NCBI RefSeq assembly: GCF_008271805.1
Contig: NZ_VSRY01000087.1
Span: 1-64,000, forward strand
Direction of reading: 5' to 3'
DNA: 64,000 bases
Source: Streptomyces sp. TRM49041
GTDB lineage: Bacteria; Actinomycetota; Actinomycetes; Streptomycetales; Streptomycetaceae
Part shown: positions 33,262-41,479 of the stretch, one piece after another
Layout: each line of letters opens with the position of its first letter
Position numbering within the stretch: position 1 is the first letter of the stretch
The notes under the pieces: model-generated
The model's database searches: none
The model's input: only the letters and a program-made list of their open reading frames with translations
Told to the model about the DNA's origin: nothing
Position numbers and translations under genes: made by a program

Positions 33262-33352
33262 TGCACTCCGCCTCGCGATTCTGGCGCCGGTTGTCTTGTC
33301 GGCACGGCGGCAGACACCGTACCGCCACGGCCACCCTCCGCGTGGGGCCGGC

Positions 33353-34669
33353 TCAGCCGATGAGAACCACCTCCAGCTCGCTGCCGGGCTCCACGCGCGT
33401 GGTGTCCTCCGGTACGACGAGGAGCGCGTCGGCGTGCGCCAAAGCGGCGATCAGATGCGAGCCGGCACCGCCCACAGGAGTGACGGTACCCGCCTCGGCG
33501 TCGTACGTCCCGCGCAGGAACTGGCGCTTCCCGGCGGGCGACGACAGCGGCTCGGCGGCGGCGAGCACGGCACGCGCGCGGGGGCGGTGGACGTCCTTCA
33601 GGCCCATGAGCGTACGGATCGCGGGCCGTACGAACACTTCGAACGAGACGTACGAGGAGACCGGGTTGCCGGGCAGGGCCAGCAGGGGCGTGTGGTCCGG
33701 GCCGATGGAGCCGAAGCCCTGGGGCTTGCCCGGCTGCATGGCGAGCTTGCGGAACTCGACGCCGCTGCCCGGCTCGTCCGCGTCGGACGCCGCCGACAGG
33801 GCCTCCTTGACCACGTCGTACGCGCCGACGCTCACGCCGCCCGTGGTCACCAGGAGGTCGGCGCGGACCAGCTGGTCCTCGATGGTGGCGCGGAGCGTGT
33901 CGGCGTCGTCCGTGACGGCGCCGACCCGGTAGGCGATGGCGCCCGCGTCCCGGGCGGCGGCGGCCAGGGCGAAGCTGTTGGAGTCGTAGATCTGGCCGGG
34001 GCCCAGCTCGGCGCCGGGCTGGACGAGCTCGCTGCCGGTGGAGAGCACGACCACGCGCGGGCGGGGACGGACCCGGACCGTGCCGCGCCCGATGGCGGCG
34101 AGCAGGCCGAGCTGCGGCGGCCCCAGGACCGTGCCGGCCGCGAGGGCCAGGTCGCCGGCCGCCACGTCGCTGCCACGCGCGCGTACATGCGCGCGGGCCT
34201 CGACCGGGCGGTGGACCCGGACCTCGCCGCTCGCGCCCTCGGGGGCGGCGCTGGCCGCGCGCATCCCGGTTGCCGCTCCTGCGCCGTCGCCGCCGTCGGT
34301 CCACTCGACCGGGACGACCGCCTCGGCGCCCGGCGGGAGGGGGGCGCCCGTCATGATGCGGGCGGCCTCGCCGGGGCCGACGGTCGGGAGGCCCTCGGTG
34401 CCGGCCGCGACGTCGCCGATGACGGTGAGCACCGCGGGGAACTCCTCGCTCACCCCGGCGACGTCGGCCACGCGCACCGCGTAGCCGTCCATGGAGCTGT
34501 TGTCGAAGGGCGGCAGGGCGACTGGCACCGTGACGTCCTCGACCAGCACGCAGCCCTGAGCGTCGGGCAGCTGCAGCTCGATCGGGTCGAGCGGGCGGAC
34601 GGCACCCAGGATGTCCTTCAGGTGCTCGTCCACCGACCAGGTCGTTCTCTCCGGGCTCAGTGAGCTCAC
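33353..34669 (-). CDS. moeA: MoeA/gephyrin-like protein (molybdopterin molybdotransferase or Glp)
   Basis: This gene encodes a 438-residue gephyrin-E-like protein: MoeA N-terminal and linker region (1-about 180, with IMTGAPLPPGAEAVVPVEWT), the central MoCF domain (about 190-335, STGSELVQPG and TTGGVSVGAYDVVKEAL), then a beta C-terminal domain (about 350-436). In classical cofactor synthesis it inserts molybdate into adenylylated molybdopterin. In Corynebacterium a homologue, Glp, instead acts in division with the membrane receptor GlpR, and a GlpR/SepX-like gene lies four genes downstream here. Both roles are possible. It starts 5 bases after galU ends, so it is translated with it. Asp and Gly of the central motif are present. 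Confidence 0.88.
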   Translation of the reverse strand: MSSLSPERTTWSVDEHLKDILGAVRPLDPIELQLPDAQGCVLVEDVTVPVALPPFDNSSMDGYAVRVADVAGVSEEFPAVLTVIGDVAAGTEGLPTVGPGEAARIMTGAPLPPGAEAVVPVEWTDGGDGAGAATGMRAASAAPEGASGEVRVHRPVEARAHVRARGSDVAAGDLALAAGTVLGPPQLGLLAAIGRGTVRVRPRPRVVVLSTGSELVQPGAELGPGQIYDSNSFALAAAARDAGAIAYRVGAVTDDADTLRATIEDQLVRADLLVTTGGVSVGAYDVVKEALSAASDADEPGSGVEFRKLAMQPGKPQGFGSIGPDHTPLLALPGNPVSSYVSFEVFVRPAIRTLMGLKDVHRPRARAVLAAAEPLSSPAGKRQFLRGTYDAEAGTVTPVGGAGSHLIAALAHADALLVVPEDTTRVEPGSELEVVLIG

Positions 34670-34674
34670 AGGGC

Positions 34675-35577
34675 CTACATCTCCTCGGTGACGTAACGGC
34701 GGAGCCAGGACCGGAACTCCGGTCCCAGATCATCACGTTCGCACGCGAGTCTGACAATCGCCCGAAGATAGTCGCCGCGGTCCCCGGTGTCGTAGCGGCG
34801 GCCCTTGAAGACGACGCCGTGGACGGGGCCGCCGGTCCGCTCGTCCGTGGCCAGCTTGTGGAGGGCGTCGGTCAGCTGGATCTCACCGCCGCGACCCGGC
34901 TCCGTCTCGCGCAGTATCCCGAAGACAGCCGGGTCCAGGACGTACCGGCCGATGATCGCGTAGTTGCTGGGCGCCTCCGCCGGCTCCGGCTTCTCCACGA
35001 GGTCGGTCACCTTGACGACGTCGGCCTCGTTGGTGGGCTCGACGGCGGCGCAGCCGTAGAGGTGGATCTGCGCGGGGTCGACCTCCATGAGGGCCACGAC
35101 GCTGCCGCCCTCGCGCTCCTGGACCTCCACCATGCGGGCGAGCAGGGGGTCGCGCGGGTCGATCAGGTCGTCGCCGAGAAGCACGGCGAACGGCTGGCTG
35201 CCCACGTGCGGGGCGGCGCACAGCACGGCGTGGCCGAGGCCGCGCGGGTCGCCCTGGCGGACGTAGTGCATGGTGGCCAGGTCGTTCGAGGCCCTGATCC
35301 GGTCCAGCCGCTCGTGGTCGCCCTTCCGGTAGAGGGCCTCCTCGAGCTCGTAGTTCCGGTCGAAGTGGTCCTCCAGGGGGCGCTTGTTCCGCCCGGTGAT
35401 CATCAGTACGTCGTGCAGCCCGGCACCCACCGCCTCCTCGACCACGTACTGGATGGCGGGTTTGTCGACGACAGGCAGCATCTCCTTGGGAGTGGCCTTC
35501 GTGGCAGGCAGGAACCGGGTGCCGAGTCCCGCGGCGGGGATGACAGCCTTACTGATCCTGGGGTGCGACTGAGTCAT
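34675..35577 (-). CDS. galU: UTP-glucose-1-phosphate uridylyltransferase
   Basis: This 300-residue enzyme makes UDP-glucose, a precursor for polysaccharides and for UDP-glucuronate. The ATG at 35577 (MTQSHPRISKAVIPAAGLGT) is chosen over longer in-frame extensions because the family always starts just before AGLGTRFLPATKATPKEM, the nucleotide-binding loop. The FAVLLGDDLID motif carries the metal-binding Asp pair, and IQLTDAL and GRRYDTGDRGDYL complete the family set. It leads the run into moeA with a 5-base gap. It is divergent from the 5-formyl-THF cyclo-ligase gene. It may also feed the exopolysaccharide locus at 3.7-20 kb, which lacks its own UDP-glucose genes. Confidence 0.95.
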   Translation of the reverse strand: MTQSHPRISKAVIPAAGLGTRFLPATKATPKEMLPVVDKPAIQYVVEEAVGAGLHDVLMITGRNKRPLEDHFDRNYELEEALYRKGDHERLDRIRASNDLATMHYVRQGDPRGLGHAVLCAAPHVGSQPFAVLLGDDLIDPRDPLLARMVEVQEREGGSVVALMEVDPAQIHLYGCAAVEPTNEADVVKVTDLVEKPEPAEAPSNYAIIGRYVLDPAVFGILRETEPGRGGEIQLTDALHKLATDERTGGPVHGVVFKGRRYDTGDRGDYLRAIVRLACERDDLGPEFRSWLRRYVTEEM

Positions 35578-35603
35578 GCGGAGCACCATATCCGCTCGGT
35601 ATG

Positions 35604-35635
35604 GGAGGAAGATTAGCCTTCGGTTAACTTCCTCC
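35604..35635. promoter_or_regulatory. Hairpin between galU and the cyclo-ligase gene
   Basis: GGAGGAAG (35604-35611) and CTTCCTCC (35628-35635) pair exactly, and TTAGCC pairs with GGTTAA inside with one bulged A and one wobble, leaving a 3-base loop. The 14-bp stem lies in the short divergent intergenic region, so it could be an operator or a leader structure of either gene. Confidence 0.45.
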
Positions 35636-35671
35636 TCATATACGAGATATAGGGGAATGCGAGGTACTGGT

Positions 35672-36331
35672 GTGGTGACGGTGTCCGAGGAGACGGCGGC
35701 GGGTGGGGGCGTGAGCGGCGAGCGGGACGGGGAAGAGACCGGCGTGGTTCCGGACAAGGCCGGGCTGCGGAAGCAACTGCTCGCCGCCCGGACTCTCCTG
35801 ACCACCGAGGACGTCCGCCGGGCCACCGCGGTTCTCGCGGACACCGCGCTGGAGCTGCCCGAGCTGGCGCGGGCGCGCACGGTCGCCGCGTATGTGTCCG
35901 TCGGGCGCGAACCGGGCACCCGCGCGCTGCTGGACGCGCTGCGCACGCGGGGCGTACGGGTGCTCCTGCCGGTGCTCATGGCCGACAACGATCTGGACTG
36001 GGCCGTCTACGAGGGTGCGGAGGGGCTCGCACCGGCCCGGCTCGGGCTACTGGAGCCGTCGGGCCCCCGGCTCGGCCCGGACGCGGTGGTGACGGCCGAC
36101 GCGGTGCTGCTTCCGGGCCTCGCCGTGGACGGGCGCGGCATGCGGCTGGGCCGGGGCGGCGGCTCGTACGACCGGGTCCTGGCCCGCCTCACGCGCGCGG
36201 GGGCGGCCCCGGCGCTCGTCGTCCTGCTCTACGCGCACGAGGTGGTCGCCCGGGTCCCGGAGGAACCGCACGACCACCCCGTTCACGCGGTGGCGACTCC
36301 CGAGGGCGTACGGCGTTTCACCGCGCCCTAG
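35672..36331 (+). CDS. 5-formyltetrahydrofolate cyclo-ligase
   Basis: This ATP-dependent enzyme (219 residues from the chosen start) converts 5-formyl-THF to 5,10-methenyl-THF. The GTG at 35672 has GAGG 7 bases upstream; an ATG at 35657 in the same frame is the alternative. DKAGLRKQLLAARTLL opens the fold, VAAYVSVGREPGTRALLDAL lies in the substrate pocket, and MRLGRGGGSYDRVLARL is the conserved ATP/phosphate loop. Its length is a little longer than usual because of a Gly/Glu-rich N-terminal extension. The gene is convergent with the penicillin-acylase gene, only 9 bases away. Confidence 0.9.
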   Translation: MVTVSEETAAGGGVSGERDGEETGVVPDKAGLRKQLLAARTLLTTEDVRRATAVLADTALELPELARARTVAAYVSVGREPGTRALLDALRTRGVRVLLPVLMADNDLDWAVYEGAEGLAPARLGLLEPSGPRLGPDAVVTADAVLLPGLAVDGRGMRLGRGGGSYDRVLARLTRAGAAPALVVLLYAHEVVARVPEEPHDHPVHAVATPEGVRRFTAP

Positions 36332-36340
36332 CGGAGCCGG

Positions 36341-39145
36341 TCACGGCTTGAGGACCAGGTGGTCGGCCTTCCGCGCGTCGACCGCGTTCTCGCTGAACGG
36401 CCAGTCGAGCAGCTCGCCCCGCGCCCACTTGTCCGTCTGGTCCGTGTAGTGCGGACTGTAGGCGTGGCCCGAGGCGCCGGTGAGATTGATCCAGCGGGAC
36501 CTGTCCCAGTCGCCGACGTTGACCACCATCCGCATCGACGGCACCCAGACGACCTCGTAGCCGCCCGCCGCGTTCCAGCCGGTGGCGTTGACCGCCGCCT
36601 CGCCGCCGGCCAGGTTCCACGGGCCGCGGTTGAGCAGGTACCGCACAAGGCTCGGGCCCCCGGTGCCCAGCGTCTGGTTCTTCAGGTTCAGCTGGTGGAG
36701 ACGGCCCCAGCTCCAGGTGGAGACGTCCTTGCCGAGCTGGGCCGTCAGCTCCCAGCGGGCGTCCTTCATGGCGCGGGCGAGCAGCTGGTCACGGGTCTGT
36801 GTGGCCTCGTCCGTACGGTTGGCCGCGGTGCGCCACCAGGCGTTCCCCTCGTCCTTGAGGAGCGGGCGGACCACCTCGTACCAGCGGTCGCCGCCGTCCG
36901 GCTGCGCCAGGTCGGGGGCGCGAAGGCCGCACTCCCGTACGAGCTTGTTCCGCTCGTCCTCCGGGACGGTCGCGTCGGCCGGCGGGACGTTGAGGCACTC
37001 GCCCTCGACACGCAGCTCCTTGGGGAGCTTGTCGCCGAATGCCAGCTTGAGGACGTTGCGCCAGACCGCGTTGAAGTACGCGGCGGCCGAGGAATCGGAC
37101 TCCTGGGTGTAGTCCCAGCCCTCCAGCAGCCTCTGCGCCTCGCGAACCTGCGGGTCCGAGATGTCGATCTTCAGCAGGAGGGGCGTGAGCAGCTTGGCGA
37201 TCTCGCTGCTGTTGTCCATCTGCATGGTGCGCATGTCATCGGTCGAGATCTTGCCGCCGTCCTTGATCTTCGACTCGATGAGGTCGTTTATGCGCTGGCT
37301 GCGGGAGCCGTAGCCCCAGTCCTCGGTGAGGAGGTGGGGGTATTCGGCGTTCACGACGGCCTGGTTCGCCGTGACGATGTAGCCGCGCTCGGGGTCCTCC
37401 TCGTACGGCAGCTCGTCGAACGGGACGGGCTTCTTCTTCCAGTCGTACGCGGGGTCCCAGCCGGGCGCCGGGAAGGTGCCGTCGTGGCCCTTGCCGCGGA
37501 CCGGGACCTTGCCGGGCGCCTGGTAGCCGATGTGGCCCTCGGGACCCTTGGCATCGGCGTAGATCAGGTTCTGGGACGGCACCTCGAAGTCGCGGGCGGC
37601 ATCCCGGAACTCCTTGAAGTCGGAGGAGCGGTTCAGCTTGAAGACGGCGTCCATCGACCTGCCCGGGTCGAGGGCGGTCCAGCGCAGGGACACCGCGTAG
37701 CCGTCGCCGCGGTCGGGCGCGGAGTTGGTGACGGGCGCCTTCCGGCCCACCTTCTCCAGCTCGCTGCTGCGGTCGGAGATGAGCGGCCCGTTGTTGGTGG
37801 TGCGCACGGTGATCGTACGGCTGCCGCCCCCGGCGATCTTGATGACCTCGTCGCGGGTCTCGAACGGCACCTCCTCGGTGCCGCGCAGGTAGCCGCGGTC
37901 GGTGACCTTCTGGAGGTAGAGGTCGGTGACGTCGGCGCCGAGGTTGGTGAAGCCCCAGGCGATGTCCTGGTTGTGGCCGATGATCACGCCCGGCAGCCCG
38001 GCGAAGGTGTAGCCGGCCACGTCGTAGCGGCACTTGTCGGAGACGGCGCGGCAGTGCAGGCCCATCTGGTACCAGACGGACGGCAGCTGCGGCGCGAGGT
38101 GCGGGTCGTTGGCGAGGAGCGGCTTGCCGGTGGTCGTGTACTTGCCGGAGACGACCCAGGAGTTGGAGCCGATGCCGTGGCCGTTCGGACCGAGCAGGGC
38201 CGGGACGGCGTCCAGAGCCTCGGAGAGGGCCGCGAACTGGGCCTGGACGCCGCTCTGGGCGCCGTTCGGGTTTCCCTGGCCGGTCAGGCCGCTCTGGCCG
38301 CTCCCGGCGCCCTGGGCACCGTTCTGGAGGTCGCTGCCGGTGCCGCTGCCGGAGCCCGTGCTTCCGTCGCCGTCCCCGCCGTCGCCCTTGCCGTCGCCGT
38401 CGCCGGGCACCTTGAAGCCGTCGGCGATCGGGCGGTGGAGGCCGTACGGGTAGTCCGGGTAGAGCTCCTCTATCTGCTTCTCGCTGAGCCGGCTCTTCAT
38501 CAGCGATCGGTCGATCTCGTCCTGCATGTTGCCGCGCAGGTCCCAGGCCATGGCCTTCAGCCAGGCGACGGAGTCGACCGGGGTCCACGGCTCGATCTCG
38601 TAGTCGTGGGAGAAGGCGAGGGCGGAGTACTCGACGGAGACGTCGCCGGGCTCCTTGTCCTTCAGGTACGCGTTGACGCCCTCCGCGTACGCCCGGAGGT
38701 TCTTCTTGGTCTCGTCCGACAGCAGGGTGTCGTACTCCTTCTGCGCCACCCGGTGCCAGCCCAGGGTGCGGAGGAAGGCGTCCGAGTCGACCAGGTCCTT
38801 GCCGAGCATCTCGGAGAGGCGGCCGGCCGTCAGGTGGCGGCGGACGTCCATCTCCCAGAAGCGGTCCTGCGCCTGTACATAGCCCTGGGCGCGGAACAGG
38901 TCCTCGTCGGTGGACGCGTAGATCTGCGGAACGCCGTAGCCGTCGCGCTTGACGTCGACGGGCCCGGAGAGCCCGGCCAGCTGGAGCGTGCCGGTGGTCT
39001 GCGGGAAGGGCGCGCGTATGGTGCTGACGCTCCAGTAGGCGCCGTACCCGACGCCCGCGACGAGCGCCAGCACCAGGGCGATCACGAGCAAGCGGGCACG
39101 TCGCCCCTTCTTCTTGGTGGAAGAGACGGTGGTGTTGGCGGGCAT
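36341..39145 (-). CDS. Penicillin acylase family (Ntn-hydrolase) with long spacer insert
   Basis: This gene encodes a 934-residue proenzyme. The ATG at 39145 follows AAGGA at 5 bases. A membrane anchor or signal (ARLLVIALVLALVAGVGYGA, about 17-40) precedes the alpha region, which includes YGVPQIYASTDEDLFRAQGY and AGRLSEML. The self-cleavage point is at the Gly-Ser before S327 in HGIGSNSWVVSG; S327 becomes the beta-chain nucleophile, and NDPHL follows. Between alpha and beta parts, about 240-295, lies a Gly/Asp/Ser/Gln low-complexity spacer that is excised or looped out. Family members hydrolyse amide side chains of beta-lactams or acyl-homoserine lactones. The true substrate here is unknown. 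Confidence 0.88.
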   Translation of the reverse strand: MPANTTVSSTKKKGRRARLLVIALVLALVAGVGYGAYWSVSTIRAPFPQTTGTLQLAGLSGPVDVKRDGYGVPQIYASTDEDLFRAQGYVQAQDRFWEMDVRRHLTAGRLSEMLGKDLVDSDAFLRTLGWHRVAQKEYDTLLSDETKKNLRAYAEGVNAYLKDKEPGDVSVEYSALAFSHDYEIEPWTPVDSVAWLKAMAWDLRGNMQDEIDRSLMKSRLSEKQIEELYPDYPYGLHRPIADGFKVPGDGDGKGDGGDGDGSTGSGSGTGSDLQNGAQGAGSGQSGLTGQGNPNGAQSGVQAQFAALSEALDAVPALLGPNGHGIGSNSWVVSGKYTTTGKPLLANDPHLAPQLPSVWYQMGLHCRAVSDKCRYDVAGYTFAGLPGVIIGHNQDIAWGFTNLGADVTDLYLQKVTDRGYLRGTEEVPFETRDEVIKIAGGGSRTITVRTTNNGPLISDRSSELEKVGRKAPVTNSAPDRGDGYAVSLRWTALDPGRSMDAVFKLNRSSDFKEFRDAARDFEVPSQNLIYADAKGPEGHIGYQAPGKVPVRGKGHDGTFPAPGWDPAYDWKKKPVPFDELPYEEDPERGYIVTANQAVVNAEYPHLLTEDWGYGSRSQRINDLIESKIKDGGKISTDDMRTMQMDNSSEIAKLLTPLLLKIDISDPQVREAQRLLEGWDYTQESDSSAAAYFNAVWRNVLKLAFGDKLPKELRVEGECLNVPPADATVPEDERNKLVRECGLRAPDLAQPDGGDRWYEVVRPLLKDEGNAWWRTAANRTDEATQTRDQLLARAMKDARWELTAQLGKDVSTWSWGRLHQLNLKNQTLGTGGPSLVRYLLNRGPWNLAGGEAAVNATGWNAAGGYEVVWVPSMRMVVNVGDWDRSRWINLTGASGHAYSPHYTDQTDKWARGELLDWPFSENAVDARKADHLVLKP

Positions 39146-39626
39146 CGCTGTCCTTCGAGGCGCAGGCTTGGTCCTGGAGTGCTGGGAGCAACCATAGGCG
39201 CAGCGCTCACCACGCCCGGACGCGGTGTCAGTAAGGAGACTCTTCAAGGGCGGCGGCGGAAGCGTCAAGTAATCGTTAAAGGTTAGGTAAGGTAACGAAG
39301 TACCGGCTGTCGGCCGGACGTGCTGCCGTGACGTACTGCCTGCGCGTACGGCCCGGTGCCTAGGGCCTGTGCCTACGTCCCTGTGCGTACGGCCTGCGTG
39401 GACGGCCCGCGCGGACGATCTCCGCGTGCGGCCGCGATGTGTGGCCGCGATGTGTGGCCGGGCACCGACCGCCGTGCGGTCCGTCGGCAGGTTCGTCGAC
39501 CCGTCCGGCCCGGGGCGCAGGGCCACGCGCGCGTAGGCCGCGGCAGGCCGTGCCCGTACACCGCGGGCCGCACGCCGGTACACAACTGAACACGTCCGCA
39601 CCCGCACGACCTGGAAGGCTCGGCCA

Positions 39627-41123
39627 CTGACTGTCCACCGGCTCAACGAACTCCTGCTCCTCGGGGCGCTCGTGCTGCTCGTCGCCGTCGTCGCGGTGCG
39701 CGTGTCCTCACGCAGCGGCCTGCCCAGCCTGCTCCTGTACCTCGGCATCGGGATCGCCATCGGCCAGGACGGCATCGGCGGCGTCGCCTTCGACAACGCC
39801 GAGCTGACCCAGGTCATCGGCTACGGAGCCCTCGTCGTGATCCTCGCCGAGGGCGGCCTGGGCACGAAGTGGAAGGAGATCAGGCCCGCGCTGCCCGCAG
39901 CTGCCGTGCTCGCGACCTTCGGCATCGCGGTGAGCGTGGGCATCACGGCGGCCGCCGCGCACTACCTGGTGGGCCTCGACTGGCGCCCGTCGCTGATCAT
40001 CGGCGCGGTCGTCTCGTCGACGGACGCCGCGGCCGTGTTCTCGGTGCTGCGCAAGGTGCCCCTGCCCGCCCGGGTGACCGGCACCCTGGAGGCCGAGTCC
40101 GGGTTCAACGACGCGCCCGTCGTCATCCTGGTTGTCGCCTTCTCGACGACCGGGCCCGTGGACAGCTGGTACTTCCTGGTCGGGAAGATCGCGCTGGAGC
40201 TCGCCATCGGCGCGGGCGTCGGCCTCGCGACCGGTTTCCTCGGCGCGTACGGCCTGAAGCGCGTCGCCCTGCCCGCCTCCGGCCTGTACCCGATCGCCGT
40301 GATGGCGATCGCCGTCCTCGCCTACGCGGCCGGCGCCCTCGCCCACGGCAGCGGCTTCCTCGCCGTGTACCTCGCGTCCGTGGTCCTCGGCAACGCCAAG
40401 CTGCCGCACCAGCCCGCCAACCGCGGCTTCGCCGAGGGCCTGGGCTGGATCGCCCAGATCGGGATGTTCGTACTCCTGGGGCTCCTGGTGACCCCGCACG
40501 AGCTGGTCGAGGACTTCTGGCCGGCGGTGGTGATCGGTCTCGCCCTGACGGCCGTGGCCCGGCCCGTGTCCATCCTGCTGAGCCTGGTGCCCTTCCGTAT
40601 CCCCTGGCAGGAACAGGCCCTGATGTCCTGGGCCGGCCTGCGCGGCGCCGTACCCATCATCCTGGCGACCATCCCCATGGTGTCCGGGATCGCGGGCAGC
40701 CGGAAGGTCTTCAACATCGTCTTCATCCTCGTCGTCGTGTACACGCTCGTGCAGGGGCCGACGCTGCCCTGGCTGGCGAGGGCGCTGCGGCTCGGCGACG
40801 GGACGGAGGCGACCGACCTGGGGGTCGAATCGGCGCCCCTGGAGCGGCTGCGCGGGCATCTGCTGTCGCTCTCCATCCCGGAGAAGTCGAAGATGCACGG
40901 CGTGGAGGTCGCGGAGCTGCGGCTGCCGCCCGGTGCGGCGGTCACCCTCGTCGTACGGGACGGGAAGAGCTTCGTTCCGTCCCCGTCGACGGTGCTGCGG
41001 CGCGGCGACGAGCTGCTGGTCGTGGCGACGGACCCGGTGCGGGACGCGGCGGAACGGCGGCTGATGGCCGTCGGCCGGGGCGGCAAGCTCGCCGGTTGGC
41101 TGGGGACGGGCGGGACGACGTGA
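39627..41123 (+). CDS. CPA-type K+/H+ (cation/proton) antiporter with RCK_C domain
   Basis: This is a predicted integral-membrane antiporter of about 499 codons. The likely start is a CTG at 39627 behind GGAAGG, because translation from it gives the expected first helix (VHRLNELLLLGALVLLVAVV); starting at the next GTG (39672) would lose half of it. About twelve helices follow, with LAEGGLGTKWKEI and VSSTDAAAVFSVLRKV, the conserved transport motif, and ESGFNDAPVVIL. The last ~110 residues (SLSIPEKSKMHGVEVAELRL and onward) form a TrkA-C/RCK_C regulatory domain. This matches K+/H+ antiporters of the NhaP2/CvrA type, used in K+ and pH homeostasis. Confidence 0.85.
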   Translation: MTVHRLNELLLLGALVLLVAVVAVRVSSRSGLPSLLLYLGIGIAIGQDGIGGVAFDNAELTQVIGYGALVVILAEGGLGTKWKEIRPALPAAAVLATFGIAVSVGITAAAAHYLVGLDWRPSLIIGAVVSSTDAAAVFSVLRKVPLPARVTGTLEAESGFNDAPVVILVVAFSTTGPVDSWYFLVGKIALELAIGAGVGLATGFLGAYGLKRVALPASGLYPIAVMAIAVLAYAAGALAHGSGFLAVYLASVVLGNAKLPHQPANRGFAEGLGWIAQIGMFVLLGLLVTPHELVEDFWPAVVIGLALTAVARPVSILLSLVPFRIPWQEQALMSWAGLRGAVPIILATIPMVSGIAGSRKVFNIVFILVVVYTLVQGPTLPWLARALRLGDGTEATDLGVESAPLERLRGHLLSLSIPEKSKMHGVEVAELRLPPGAAVTLVVRDGKSFVPSPSTVLRRGDELLVVATDPVRDAAERRLMAVGRGGKLAGWLGTGGTT

Positions 41124-41479
41124 CTGGCGTGGGACGCGGAGTGGGGCGGGACGCGGGGGGATGCGGGGGACGCGGGGGGATGCGGGGGACGCGGGGGATG
41201 CGGAGGCGGGTCCTCTTGCGGAGCTTGATCACAGAATCGCAGGGCCCTGAGCATGGAGTCGCATCTTTCACAGGCGCCTCACCCCCACCACCCTGTACCA
41301 TGAAGGCACACTGATCGACCAACTCTGCCTGACGCAGGGCTGGCGCGACCGTATGGCGGCCGTGTCCCCCCCCCCACCCGCGGGACCCCGGTATCTACCG
41401 CGCTTCCGCGCAAGAGGACAGCTCTCGGCGGCTCCCGGCATCCAGGGGAGCGCTACCAGGCGGCAGAAAGGCACGGGCC
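41124..41479. other. Gap with GGGGGATGCG minisatellite
   Basis: This 356-base gap between the antiporter and MFS genes carries the minisatellite at 41147-41213 and a long run of C at about 41370-41380. No gene is supported. The promoter of the MFS gene should lie in the second half. Confidence 0.4.
41147..41213. repeat. Minisatellite of alternating GGGGGATGCG / GGGGGACGCG
   Basis: About six near-identical 10-11-base units (GGGGGATGCG and GGGGGACGCG) stand in tandem. Such G-rich runs can form strong DNA secondary structure and are prone to copy-number change. Confidence 0.75.

Noticed and set aside
32315..34663. 782-codon plus-strand ORF
   Set aside because: Antisense to mog, moaC and moeA; high-GC shadow.
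36359..39286. 975-codon plus-strand ORF, and the 651-codon minus-strand ORF at 37236-39191
   Set aside because: Both overlap the penicillin acylase gene in other frames; no start signals or domains.
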